Shown one piece after another: positions 1 to 6,365 of a stretch of 10,788 nucleotides of DNA; the stretch's first letter is position 1; each line of letters opens with the position of its first letter. The DNA is taken from assembly GCA_946623765.1 (NCBI GenBank), contig CAMORL010000050.1, positions 1 through 10,788 on the forward strand, in the 5' to 3' direction. The notes under the pieces were generated by a model. The model did not search any database and was not told the origin of the DNA. It saw only the letters and a program-made list of their open reading frames with translations. This stretch comes from an uncultured Clostridia bacterium. GTDB taxonomy: Bacteria > Bacillota_A > Clostridia > Christensenellales > CAG-138. A program made the position numbers and the translations under genes.

Positions 1-507
1 TCCGCGCCGCACCGCAAGAACCTCGCCGCGATCCGCAAGGGTCAGTTCGAGGGCATGGCGGCAAAGGTGCTCGAGGATCAGTGGCATCCGGACTTCGGCG
101 GCAACCGCATTCATCCGTCCGCGGGCGTCGTCGCCGTCGGCGCGCGTCAGCCCTTGATCGCGTTCAACATCAACCTCGACACTTCCGACGTTTCGATCGC
201 GAAGAAGATTGCAAAGATCATCCGCGAAAAGGACGGCGGGTTCCGTGCGGTCAAAGCGCTCGGCGTCATGCTCGAGGAACGCAACATCGCGCAGGTTTCG
301 ATCAACATGTGCGACTATAAACAGACGCCGCTCTATCGCGTGCTGGAGTTCGTCCGCTTCGAGGCGGCGCGCTACGGCGTACACGTGGTCGGCACCGAGA
401 TCATCGGTCTTGCGCCGATGATGGCGTTTGTCGACGCGGCGGATTACTATATGCAGATCGAAAAATTTGAGCCGTTCAAGCAGGTATTGGAGTGCCATCT
501 TCTGTGA
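1..507 (+). CDS. ftcD: Glutamate formimidoyltransferase, 3' part (5' end outside the window)
   Basis: The reading frame is open from base 1 and ends at TGA 505-507, so 168 C-terminal residues of a roughly 300-residue enzyme are visible. The enzyme moves the formimino group of N-formimino-L-glutamate to tetrahydrofolate, giving 5-formimino-THF and glutamate in the cytoplasm. Family hallmarks seen are RKNLAAIRKGQFEGM near the start, GARQPLIAFNINLDT in the middle, and a C-terminal part with CDYKQTP, EAARYGV and GTEIIGLAP. There is no fused cyclodeaminase domain. That activity is encoded separately at 1742-2398, the split arrangement usual in Clostridia, unlike the bifunctional animal FTCD. The stop overlaps the GTG start proposed for hutI, so translation is probably coupled. 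The first Met in the visible part, at base 55, is internal and not the start. Confidence 0.93.
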   Translation, partial: SAPHRKNLAAIRKGQFEGMAAKVLEDQWHPDFGGNRIHPSAGVVAVGARQPLIAFNINLDTSDVSIAKKIAKIIREKDGGFRAVKALGVMLEERNIAQVSINMCDYKQTPLYRVLEFVRFEAARYGVHVVGTEIIGLAPMMAFVDAADYYMQIEKFEPFKQVLECHLL

Positions 508-1715
508 AACGTGTCTTTTTCAACATCGGTGAGCTTTCTACGGCGACCGGTTCTTCGGCGGTATGCGGCAAAGCGCAGGGCGAACTTTTGAGGCTTCACA
601 ACGCATGGCTTCTTGAAGAAGACGGTCTGATCGCCGCGCTCGGCGAAGGCGAAGCGCCGAAGGCCGACGACGCGGTCGACTGCAAAGGAAGGCTCGTTAC
701 GCCGGGTCTTGTCGACTGCCACACGCATCTGGTGTTCGGCGGCTGGCGCGAGCACGAGCTTGCGATGAAGCTCGCCGGAAAAACCTATCTCGAAATCCTT
801 GCGGCGGGCGGCGGAATCCTGTCGACCGTGCGTGAAACGCGAAAAGCGAGCGAGGACGCGCTCTATGAAAAGACGCGCGGGCTCTATCTCGAAATGCTCG
901 CGCACGGCACGACGGCGGTCGAGATCAAGAGCGGCTACGGGCTCGATCTCGAAACCGAACGGAAGCAGCTGCGTGTCGTGCGGCGGCTCAAAGAAGAATT
1001 CGGCGACGTCGCGGCGACGTTTTTAGGCGCGCACGCGTTTCCGGAGGGCATGGAGCACGAGGCGTATGTGAACTGGCTTTGCGAGGAAGCGATCCCCGCG
1101 ATTGCGGAGGAAGGGCTTGCGGACTTTGTCGACGCGTTCTGCGACGACGGCGTCTTTACCGCCGAGCAATCCGAACGGATTCTGCTTGCCGGCAAACAAT
1201 GCGGGCTCGTTCCGAAGCTGCACGCCGACGAGATCAAAGAGATCGGCGGAACCGAAGTCGCGGCGCGCGTCGGCGCGATCTCCTGCGACCACCTTTCCGA
1301 AACAGGATCGGAGGGAATCGAAGCGCTTCGGGACGGCGGCGTGATCGCGGTCATGCTGCCCGCAACGTCGTTCTATCTCAAAAAGCCGTACGGCAATTTC
1401 CGCGGCATGATCGACGCGGGCGTACCCGTTGCGGTCGCGACCGACATGAACCCGGGTTCGACGCCGAACCTTTCGCTGCCGTTTGCGATGACGACCGGCT
1501 GTCTCTACGGACAGATCACACCCGCGGAGATGCTGACCGCGGCGACGCTGAACGGCGCGGCGGCGATCGGCATGGCAGACCGGCTCGGCACGCTGGAGCC
1601 GGGCAAGCAGGCGGACCTTGTCGTCTGGGACGCGGACAATCTCGAACAGCTGATCTATCGCTACGGAACCAACCGCGCCTCGATCGTCTGTAAAAAAGGC
1701 GAACGGATGGCCTGA
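504..1715 (+). CDS. hutI: Imidazolonepropionase
   Basis: This cytoplasmic metal-dependent amidohydrolase opens the ring of 4-imidazolone-5-propionate to give N-formimino-L-glutamate, the substrate of the upstream formimidoyltransferase. Numbered from GTG 492, the metal-site features are the HTH pair His77/His79 in VDCHTHLVFGG, His244 in KLHADE, His267 in CDHLSE, and Asp318 in ATDMNPG. GAHAFPEG lies between them. The C-terminal LGTLEPGKQADLVVWD strand is typical of the amidohydrolase composite domain. Length, about 403-407 residues, is normal. The start is uncertain. GTG 504 overlaps the ftcD stop (GTGA) and has GGAG 11 nt upstream. GTG 492 is in frame and would add MPSS. I prefer 504 because the protein then begins KRVFFNIGEL, as family members do. 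It is followed by fchA after 26 bp. Confidence 0.95.
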   Translation: MKRVFFNIGELSTATGSSAVCGKAQGELLRLHNAWLLEEDGLIAALGEGEAPKADDAVDCKGRLVTPGLVDCHTHLVFGGWREHELAMKLAGKTYLEILAAGGGILSTVRETRKASEDALYEKTRGLYLEMLAHGTTAVEIKSGYGLDLETERKQLRVVRRLKEEFGDVAATFLGAHAFPEGMEHEAYVNWLCEEAIPAIAEEGLADFVDAFCDDGVFTAEQSERILLAGKQCGLVPKLHADEIKEIGGTEVAARVGAISCDHLSETGSEGIEALRDGGVIAVMLPATSFYLKKPYGNFRGMIDAGVPVAVATDMNPGSTPNLSLPFAMTTGCLYGQITPAEMLTAATLNGAAAIGMADRLGTLEPGKQADLVVWDADNLEQLIYRYGTNRASIVCKKGERMA

Positions 1716-1741
1716 TTTATCCCACTGAAAGGAGAACCCAT

Positions 1742-2398
1742 ATGGAACAACTGACCAATCTGACCGTAACCGAGTTTACGGATATTCTGGCAAGCAACGC
1801 GCCCGCACCAGGCGGCGGCTCGGTTGCCGCGCTGTTCGGCGCATGCGGCGCGTCTCTCGCCGTGATGACCGCGAACCTTACCATCGGCAAGAAGAAGTAT
1901 GCCGAAAACTGGGACAACGCGGAGGCGGCAAAGATCGTCGGCGAACCGCTGATCGAGCAGTTCCGCAAAGCGATCGACGACGATACGCTCGCGTTCAACA
2001 AGCTCTTCGAGGCAATGCACCTTCCGAAGGACACGGACGAGCAGAAGGCGGCTCGCCGCGCAGCGATCGAAGAGACCACCAAGGAAGCGGCGAACATGCC
2101 GTTCCGCACGCTTTCGCTCTGCGCGCATACGATCGCGGTCCTCGAAAAACTCGAGGGACGGATCAACCCGAACTGTGCAAGCGATTTCGGCGTCGGTGCG
2201 GCGGCGATCGTGACGGCGGCGCGCGGCGCGTGGCTGAACGTCAACATCAACCTGCAGGGACTGAACGACGAAGCGTTTGTAAAGGATCTGTATGCCCGCG
2301 CAAAGGCGATCTACGACGACGTTACCGCGCGCGCGGATGCGCTCTACCGGAAGATCGACGAACAGTGCCGTCCGATCTGCAACCAAATCGAAGGCTGA
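1742..2398 (+). CDS. fchA: Formimidotetrahydrofolate cyclodeaminase (FtcD C-terminal-domain family)
   Basis: The enzyme converts 5-formimino-THF to 5,10-methenyl-THF with release of ammonia, completing transfer of the histidine-derived C1 unit to folate. The 218-residue protein matches the stand-alone cyclodeaminase domain. It begins with LTVTEFTDILASNAPAPGGG, followed by a small-residue-rich helix (SVAALFGACGASLAVM) and ANLTIGKKKY, and is all-helical in appearance. Near the C-terminus it has SDFGVGAAAIVTAARGAWLNV and NININL-like segments typical of the family. The start is well supported by AAAGGAG a few bases before ATG 1742. It is the third gene of a same-strand cluster with ftcD and hutI. 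Only 37 bp separate its stop from the serpin gene at 2436, and I see no terminator hairpin there. Confidence 0.93.
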   Translation: MEQLTNLTVTEFTDILASNAPAPGGGSVAALFGACGASLAVMTANLTIGKKKYAENWDNAEAAKIVGEPLIEQFRKAIDDDTLAFNKLFEAMHLPKDTDEQKAARRAAIEETTKEAANMPFRTLSLCAHTIAVLEKLEGRINPNCASDFGVGAAAIVTAARGAWLNVNINLQGLNDEAFVKDLYARAKAIYDDVTARADALYRKIDEQCRPICNQIEG

Positions 2399-2422
2399 AC
2401 GGTATTATTGGCAAACAAGGAA

Positions 2423-2427
2423 AGGAG
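2423..2427 (+). promoter_or_regulatory. Shine-Dalgarno site that decides the start of serpin 1
   Basis: AGGAG lies 2 nt before ATG 2430 and 8 nt before ATG 2436. Only the second spacing is normal, so the protein should begin MKRMLSILL. This also gives a compact n-region for the signal peptide. Confidence 0.7.
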
Positions 2428-2435
2428 CAATGCCT

Positions 2436-3839
2436 ATGAAACGCATGCTTAGTATACTGCTCGCGGGAATGCTGCTGCTCTCCGCTTTTGCCTGTACCGG
2501 AATCCAGACAGCGGAAACAGCGCCCGAAACGAAAAACGATCCCGCTGTCGAACAGCCGACCGAAACGCCGGAGGAGAACCCCGAGGAACAACCCTCCGAG
2601 GAGCCGATCACGCTGGAGCCGATCGAAAATCCGCCGATTGAGCCGGGCGAATCGCTTGATAAGCCGATCGAACTGACCGACCCCGTCGAGCCGATCTATG
2701 CGCCGACGGGCGAAGTGCCCGCGGTCGGCGGCTACGGCGACTTTGCAAACCTGCTGTCCGCAGCGCTGCTTTCCGGCAAACAGAACCGGAACCTTTCGCC
2801 GATCAGCGTGTATCTTGCGCTTGCCATGGTTGCGGAAGGCGCAAAGGGCGATACGCAAACCGAGCTGCTGACGCTTTTGGGCTGCAGGAGCGTTGAAGAG
2901 CTGCGCGGTATCTGCGCAGGCATGCTCGAAATGCTGACGGTCGATTCGGAACACAGCACGCTCGACATTCACAATTCGCTCTGGATGGCGGAGAACATCG
3001 GCGGCCAGGCGGTGTCGTTCCATCCGGAATACCTCGGCTCGCTTGCCGAAACCTACCGGTCGGAAGCGAACATCGTGGAATTCGGCACGCAGTCTGCGGC
3101 AATGCAGATCGCGGAATGGATCAACAAGCAGACGCGCGGCAAGATCAACGTCCAGCCGAGCGCGCTGAATTTTGATCCCTCGACGCTTGCCGTGCTGATC
3201 AATACCATCTATCTGAAGGACGGCTGGGCGGAGAAGTTCAATCCCGAACAGACCGAACCCGGCACGTTCTATGCGCCGGACGGCGAAACGGAAGTCAGCT
3301 ATATGCACCGGTTCGACCGGAATTCGTCCGTTCGCTTCGGCGACGGCTGGATGGCGTATCGCGTCTGGCTGGAAAGGGTCGGCTACGTTACGTTCGTACT
3401 GCCGGACGAGGGCGTCGCGCTGGAATCGCTGTTCGGTTCGCCGGATGCGATCGACAAGCTGCTGCACAAAGGCGTCGACGTGAAGTATGACGTCAGCCTC
3501 GAGATTCCCCTGTTCAAGTTCCGCGACAAGATGGAGCTTACGGAGGTGCTCTCCGCACTGGGTCTGAGCCGCAGTTTCACCCCCGCAGCGGATTTCTCCG
3601 GCATGTCCGACACGCCCTGCTGCATCGACAGCGTGATTCAGGAATCGTACATCGGCGTTGATGAAAACGGCGTGGAAGCGGCGGCGTACACGATGGTCTC
3701 GATGCGCGCGACCGCATTCCTTCCGCAGCAGCTCGAAAAGATTGAATTCCACCTGACGCGTCCGTTCTTCTATGCGATCGAAGCGTCCGACGGTACGGTG
3801 CTGTTCATCGGTACGGTCACGAATCCCACAGCGGAATAA
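2436..3839 (+). CDS. Serpin 1: secreted, probably lipid-anchored serine protease inhibitor family protein
   Basis: The 467-residue protein has a signal peptide with a hydrophobic stretch to Cys20 (LLLSAFAC, a loose lipobox). A Pro/Glu/Thr-rich, low-complexity tether follows to about residue 100, then a full serpin domain to the C-terminus. Serpin hallmarks are NRNLSPISVY, LAMVAEGAKG, the N256-TIYLKDG-W264 motif, FVLPDEGV, ADFSGM and the C-terminal LTRPFFYAI and FIGTVTNP. The hinge of the reactive-centre loop (GVEAAAYT, residues 412-419) keeps the P15 Gly and the Ala-rich P12-P10 of inhibitory members, but P9 is Tyr. Counting from the hinge puts P1 near Thr426, and Arg424 is the nearest basic residue. 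The shutter His is Gln402. Inhibitory serpins trap serine or cysteine proteases covalently, but the target here is unknown. The start at 2436 is chosen from Shine-Dalgarno spacing. The gene may be co-transcribed with fchA, and a strong terminator follows. Confidence 0.93.
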   Translation: MKRMLSILLAGMLLLSAFACTGIQTAETAPETKNDPAVEQPTETPEENPEEQPSEEPITLEPIENPPIEPGESLDKPIELTDPVEPIYAPTGEVPAVGGYGDFANLLSAALLSGKQNRNLSPISVYLALAMVAEGAKGDTQTELLTLLGCRSVEELRGICAGMLEMLTVDSEHSTLDIHNSLWMAENIGGQAVSFHPEYLGSLAETYRSEANIVEFGTQSAAMQIAEWINKQTRGKINVQPSALNFDPSTLAVLINTIYLKDGWAEKFNPEQTEPGTFYAPDGETEVSYMHRFDRNSSVRFGDGWMAYRVWLERVGYVTFVLPDEGVALESLFGSPDAIDKLLHKGVDVKYDVSLEIPLFKFRDKMELTEVLSALGLSRSFTPAADFSGMSDTPCCIDSVIQESYIGVDENGVEAAAYTMVSMRATAFLPQQLEKIEFHLTRPFFYAIEASDGTVLFIGTVTNPTAE

Positions 3840-3852
3840 TCACCGCGTACAG

Positions 3853-3876
3853 GAGCCCGTTACGGGCTCTTTTTTT
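3853..3876 (+). terminator. Intrinsic terminator after serpin 1
   Basis: A perfect 7-bp stem (GAGCCCG at 3853-3859 with CGGGCTC at 3863-3869) closes a 3-nt loop and runs directly into seven T residues (3870-3876). It starts 13 nt after the serpin 1 stop. It should end the hut/serpin 1 transcript, so serpin 2 needs its own promoter or read-through. Confidence 0.93.
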
Positions 3877-3910
3877 ACGCCGTACAGATTGTTTCACATA
3901 CGATGTATCA

Positions 3911-3938
3911 TTTTGCGCAGCCGGATTGTCTTTATAAC
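3911..3938 (+). promoter_or_regulatory. Possible weak promoter for serpin 2
   Basis: The 84 bp between the terminator and serpin 2 are AT-richer than their surroundings and hold TATAAC at 3933-3938. No good -35 lies at 17 bp. TTTTGC at 3911-3916 is at 16 bp. The position fits a promoter but the motif match is poor, so a regulated or alternative-sigma promoter is equally possible. Confidence 0.3.
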
Positions 3939-3960
3939 AGGAACCGAAAGGAGAACGTTC

Positions 3961-5205
3961 ATGAAACACGTCATCGCCCTGCTGTCGGCGCTTCTGATGC
4001 TTTTTGCGGCGGCGTGCGCCGCGCCCGATATCCCGGATTCCGTTTATCCGGAAGCGGACATCGCGCCGACCGATCTCGGCTTCGCCTTTTTTGCGCCGGA
4101 GGATTATCCGGGCTTTGCTGCGCTGCTCGGCGCGGCGCTGCTCGACGGCGAAAGCAACCGCAACTTCTCGCCGATCAGCGCGTATTATGCGCTTGCCATG
4201 GCGGCGGAGGGCGCGAACGGCAAAACGAGGGAGGACCTTTTGACGCTGCTCGGCTGTGAAAGCCTTGACGCGCTTCATGCGACGATCGACGGCATGACGG
4301 CAAGGCTGAACCGACCCGCCGAAACCGGCGAGATCGCACTGTGCAATTCGCTGTGGATGGGCGATGTGTTTCCGGTGAAAAAAGAATACCGGACGCAGCT
4401 GTCCGAACGCTACGATGCGACGGTCGAAACGGTCGCGTTCGGCACCGACGCCGCGGCAAAGCGCATTGCAGATTGGATCGCGGAAAAGACGAACGGATTG
4501 ATTGCGCCCGCGCCGGAGGCGATGGACTTTGATCCGCTCACCATTGCCGTGCTGTTCAACACGATCTATTTCCGGGATCAATGGAGCCGACCGTTCGGCA
4601 GCGCACAGCCCGGCACGTTTACCCGCGCGGACGGGACGAATGAAACCGCCGCGTATCTGCATCGGCTGACCGAGAACACGTCCGTTGTGCGCGGCGAAGG
4701 CTTTTTGCGGTACTCCGTATGGTACGAAAGCAGGGGCAGAATCGAGTTCGTGCTTCCCGACGAGGGGGTTATACTGTCCGATCTTCTCGGCACGCCCGAA
4801 AAGCTGCAGACGCTTCTTTCGGGCGGCGAGACCGTGCGTGCGGACGTCGATCTGAAGCTTCCGGAATTCACGTTTTCGGACCGGTTTGAGCTTGCGGACG
4901 TACTCTCAGCATTGGGACTTCGGGATGTGTTCGCGGACGGCGCGGATTTCTCGGGCATGACGAGCGTGCCGACGCGGCTTGACCGGGTCGTTCAGGAAAC
5001 GGTCGTCGACCTCAACGAAACCGGCATGGAAGCGGCGGGGTATACCGAAGTGCTTCCGGCGCCGGGCGAAGCGCCGATGCCGGACGAAACCGAACCGCCG
5101 CTGCCCCTGATCGAATTCCACCTGAACCGCCCGTTCCTGTTCGTTATTATGGGAAGCGGCGGAACGCCGCTGTTTATCGGCACGGTGGAAAATCCGACAC
5201 ATTAA
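3961..5205 (+). CDS. Serpin 2: tandem serpin paralogue with long proline/acid-rich reactive loop
   Basis: This 414-residue protein starts at ATG 3961, preceded by AAAGGAG at normal spacing. A signal peptide runs to Cys19 (LFAAAC, a loose lipobox), followed by a short tether of about 30 residues and the serpin domain from about residue 51. It shares long stretches with serpin 1: NRNFSPISAYYALAMAAEGA, LLTLLGC, FDPLTIAVLFNTIY (N200 with W208), EFVLPDEGV, DVLSALGL and ADFSGM. It also ends in the same way (FHLNRPFLFVI, FIGTVENPTH). The hinge GMEAAGYT (355-362) is serpin-like with Tyr at P9, and the shutter His is Gln345. The loop between the hinge and FHLNRPF is unusually long. Residues 363-382 hold seven Pro and five acidic residues, with no basic residue. 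It may inhibit an unusual protease or be a non-inhibitory serpin. It probably arose by tandem duplication. Confidence 0.93.
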   Translation: MKHVIALLSALLMLFAAACAAPDIPDSVYPEADIAPTDLGFAFFAPEDYPGFAALLGAALLDGESNRNFSPISAYYALAMAAEGANGKTREDLLTLLGCESLDALHATIDGMTARLNRPAETGEIALCNSLWMGDVFPVKKEYRTQLSERYDATVETVAFGTDAAAKRIADWIAEKTNGLIAPAPEAMDFDPLTIAVLFNTIYFRDQWSRPFGSAQPGTFTRADGTNETAAYLHRLTENTSVVRGEGFLRYSVWYESRGRIEFVLPDEGVILSDLLGTPEKLQTLLSGGETVRADVDLKLPEFTFSDRFELADVLSALGLRDVFADGADFSGMTSVPTRLDRVVQETVVDLNETGMEAAGYTEVLPAPGEAPMPDETEPPLPLIEFHLNRPFLFVIMGSGGTPLFIGTVENPTH

Positions 5206-5210
5206 AAAGA

Positions 5211-5243
5211 GCGGCGATCATCCGATCGCCGCGAGTTGTTTTT
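5211..5243. terminator. Bidirectional intrinsic terminator between convergent serpin 2 and PAP2 genes
   Basis: A perfect 9-bp stem (GCGGCGATC at 5211-5219 with GATCGCCGC at 5224-5232) closes a 4-nt loop. On the plus strand it is followed by GAGTTGTTTTT. On the minus strand it is followed by CTCTTTTTAAT. It lies between the serpin 2 stop at 5205 and the PAP2 stop at 5274, and can serve both converging transcripts. Confidence 0.85.
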
Positions 5244-5273
5244 GCCGGCTTATATCTGCCCCGATTCGGGCGG

Positions 5274-6233
5274 TTACGCTGCTTGCTCCTTCTTTTTCCA
5301 GAGTTTCCCGGTCAATTTGAAGACCATGGGATACACACCGATGACGGCAAAGATCACGGCGGCGTAGCGCAGCGTACGGATCAGGTGGGAAACAAGCGTG
5401 CCCGCATCCAGCAGTTCCTTCGGGAAGGGGAGCTTCAGCAAGGTGTTCAGCCCGAAGTACAGAAGCCCGCCGCCGATCGTGCGCAGGATGCAGCGGAAGA
5501 TGTTGGACGTGTTTTCAAACTTGACGAACCGTTCCTCAAACGGCTCGGCAAGGATGAACCCGAGCAGCATGCCGAACGAGGTGAAATAGTCGTCGGTTTT
5601 GCAGTAGAAGATGCCCGGAACGGCGGTCAGCAGCAGAACGCCGTAGAACAGCCAGCGGTTTTTGATGATTTTGCGAAGCCACGGAACCAGCAGCACGACG
5701 ATGACGCCGAGAACCCATCCGCCGAGTACATCCGTCGGATAGTGCGCGCCGACGAACATGCGGGAGAAGCCGACAAGCAGCGGCAGGACGATTGCAAGCG
5801 TCCAAAGGAGTTTATTCTTCTTTTCGTGGGCGGCGAGCGAACCGTATACCGTCACCGCGTTGGAGGAATGTCCGCTCGGGAACGAAAACCCCTGCGCCGC
5901 AACATCCATCGTATCCGCGTTGGAGTCGATCTTCCGGAGCAGTTCCACGTGATATTTCTCTACAAAGTACGGGCGCAGACGCAGGACGATGTTCTTGATC
6001 ATCGGGTTCCAGACGTTCACCATCAGCACGTTGATGCCGATGTATTTGCCGAATTTCTTGTTGAGACCCCAATAGAGAAAGCCCATGATCGCAACGAGCA
6101 GAAGCTCCTCGCCGAATGCGGACAGATTACTTAGCAGCCAGAAGCCGAAGCCCTCGTGCGGGAGATGTGACTGCAGCCATTCCATGAGCTGCATTTCCCA
6201 ATCCCAATAAAAAAACGTGCCTGTCAGTTCCAT
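5274..6233 (-). CDS. PAP2-family membrane phosphatase with C-terminal membrane extension
   Basis: The 319-residue polytopic membrane protein carries all three motifs of the PAP2 (phosphatidic acid phosphatase type 2 / haloperoxidase-like) active site. With Met 6233 as residue 1 they are K80-x6-R87-P88, PSGH at 119-122, and S157-R158-x5-H164-x3-D168. These families dephosphorylate lipid phosphates such as phosphatidate or undecaprenyl diphosphate at the membrane. Which substrate applies here cannot be told. The core domain ends near residue 190. About 130 further residues with several more hydrophobic segments follow, longer than minimal PAP2 proteins. An in-frame ATG at 6254 would add 7 residues but overlaps the predicted transcription start and has no Shine-Dalgarno site. 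AAGGAG at 6244-6249 supports 6233. The gene is monocistronic, with its own promoter and terminator. Confidence 0.9.
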   Translation of the reverse strand: MELTGTFFYWDWEMQLMEWLQSHLPHEGFGFWLLSNLSAFGEELLLVAIMGFLYWGLNKKFGKYIGINVLMVNVWNPMIKNIVLRLRPYFVEKYHVELLRKIDSNADTMDVAAQGFSFPSGHSSNAVTVYGSLAAHEKKNKLLWTLAIVLPLLVGFSRMFVGAHYPTDVLGGWVLGVIVVLLVPWLRKIIKNRWLFYGVLLLTAVPGIFYCKTDDYFTSFGMLLGFILAEPFEERFVKFENTSNIFRCILRTIGGGLLYFGLNTLLKLPFPKELLDAGTLVSHLIRTLRYAAVIFAVIGVYPMVFKLTGKLWKKKEQAA

Positions 6234-6243
6234 AAGAAAAGGA

Positions 6244-6249
6244 CTCCTT
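6244..6249 (-). promoter_or_regulatory. Shine-Dalgarno site that decides the PAP2 gene start
   Basis: On the minus strand AAGGAG lies 10 nt before the ATG whose first base is 6233. It is inside the coding region if the upstream ATG (6254) is used, so it argues for the shorter protein. Confidence 0.65.
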
Positions 6250-6262
6250 ATCATTTTTTAGT

Positions 6263-6291
6263 ATTATACAGCGATCGACAGCATTTTGCAA
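6263..6291 (-). promoter_or_regulatory. Sigma-A type promoter of the PAP2 gene
   Basis: On the minus strand TTGCAA (6291-6286) and a consensus TATAAT (6268-6263) are separated by exactly 17 bp. Initiation is expected near 6256, about 23 nt upstream of the preferred ATG and only 2 nt upstream of the longer-frame ATG. Confidence 0.75.
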
Positions 6292-6325
6292 TCGTCTGCA
6301 CCGGCAAAATCGAACGCCGCGGCGC

Positions 6326-6353
6326 AAAAAAACGGCGGTCGTTGCGACCGCCG
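6326..6353 (-). terminator. Intrinsic terminator after degV-family gene
   Basis: Read on the minus strand, a perfect 9-bp stem (6353-6345 with 6341-6333, CGGCGGTCG/CGACCGCCG) closes a 3-nt loop and is followed by seven T residues (6332-6326). GCGCAAA at 6322-6328 can pair with TTTGCGC at 6355-6361 to extend the foot of the hairpin. It lies 12 nt past the stop codon of the DegV-family gene. Confidence 0.9.
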
Positions 6354-6365
6354 CTTTGCGCTTAT

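Noticed and set aside
1661..2386. A 241-codon minus-strand frame opposite fchA
   Set aside because: It covers the cyclodeaminase gene and the hutI end, and has the same shadow composition.
2399..2435. A terminator or promoter between fchA and serpin 1
   Set aside because: I looked for a hairpin with a T run and for -10/-35 pairs in the 37 bp and found neither convincingly. A promoter inside fchA cannot be excluded.
2322..3752. A 476-codon minus-strand open frame opposite serpin 1
   Set aside because: It is antisense to a clear serpin, rich in Arg and His, and shows no recognisable domain. Long antisense frames are expected from the codon bias here.
3817..4662. A 281-codon minus-strand open frame opposite serpin 2
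   Set aside because: It spans the intrinsic terminator and the serpin 2 start, is Arg-rich and has no recognisable domain, so it is a shadow frame.
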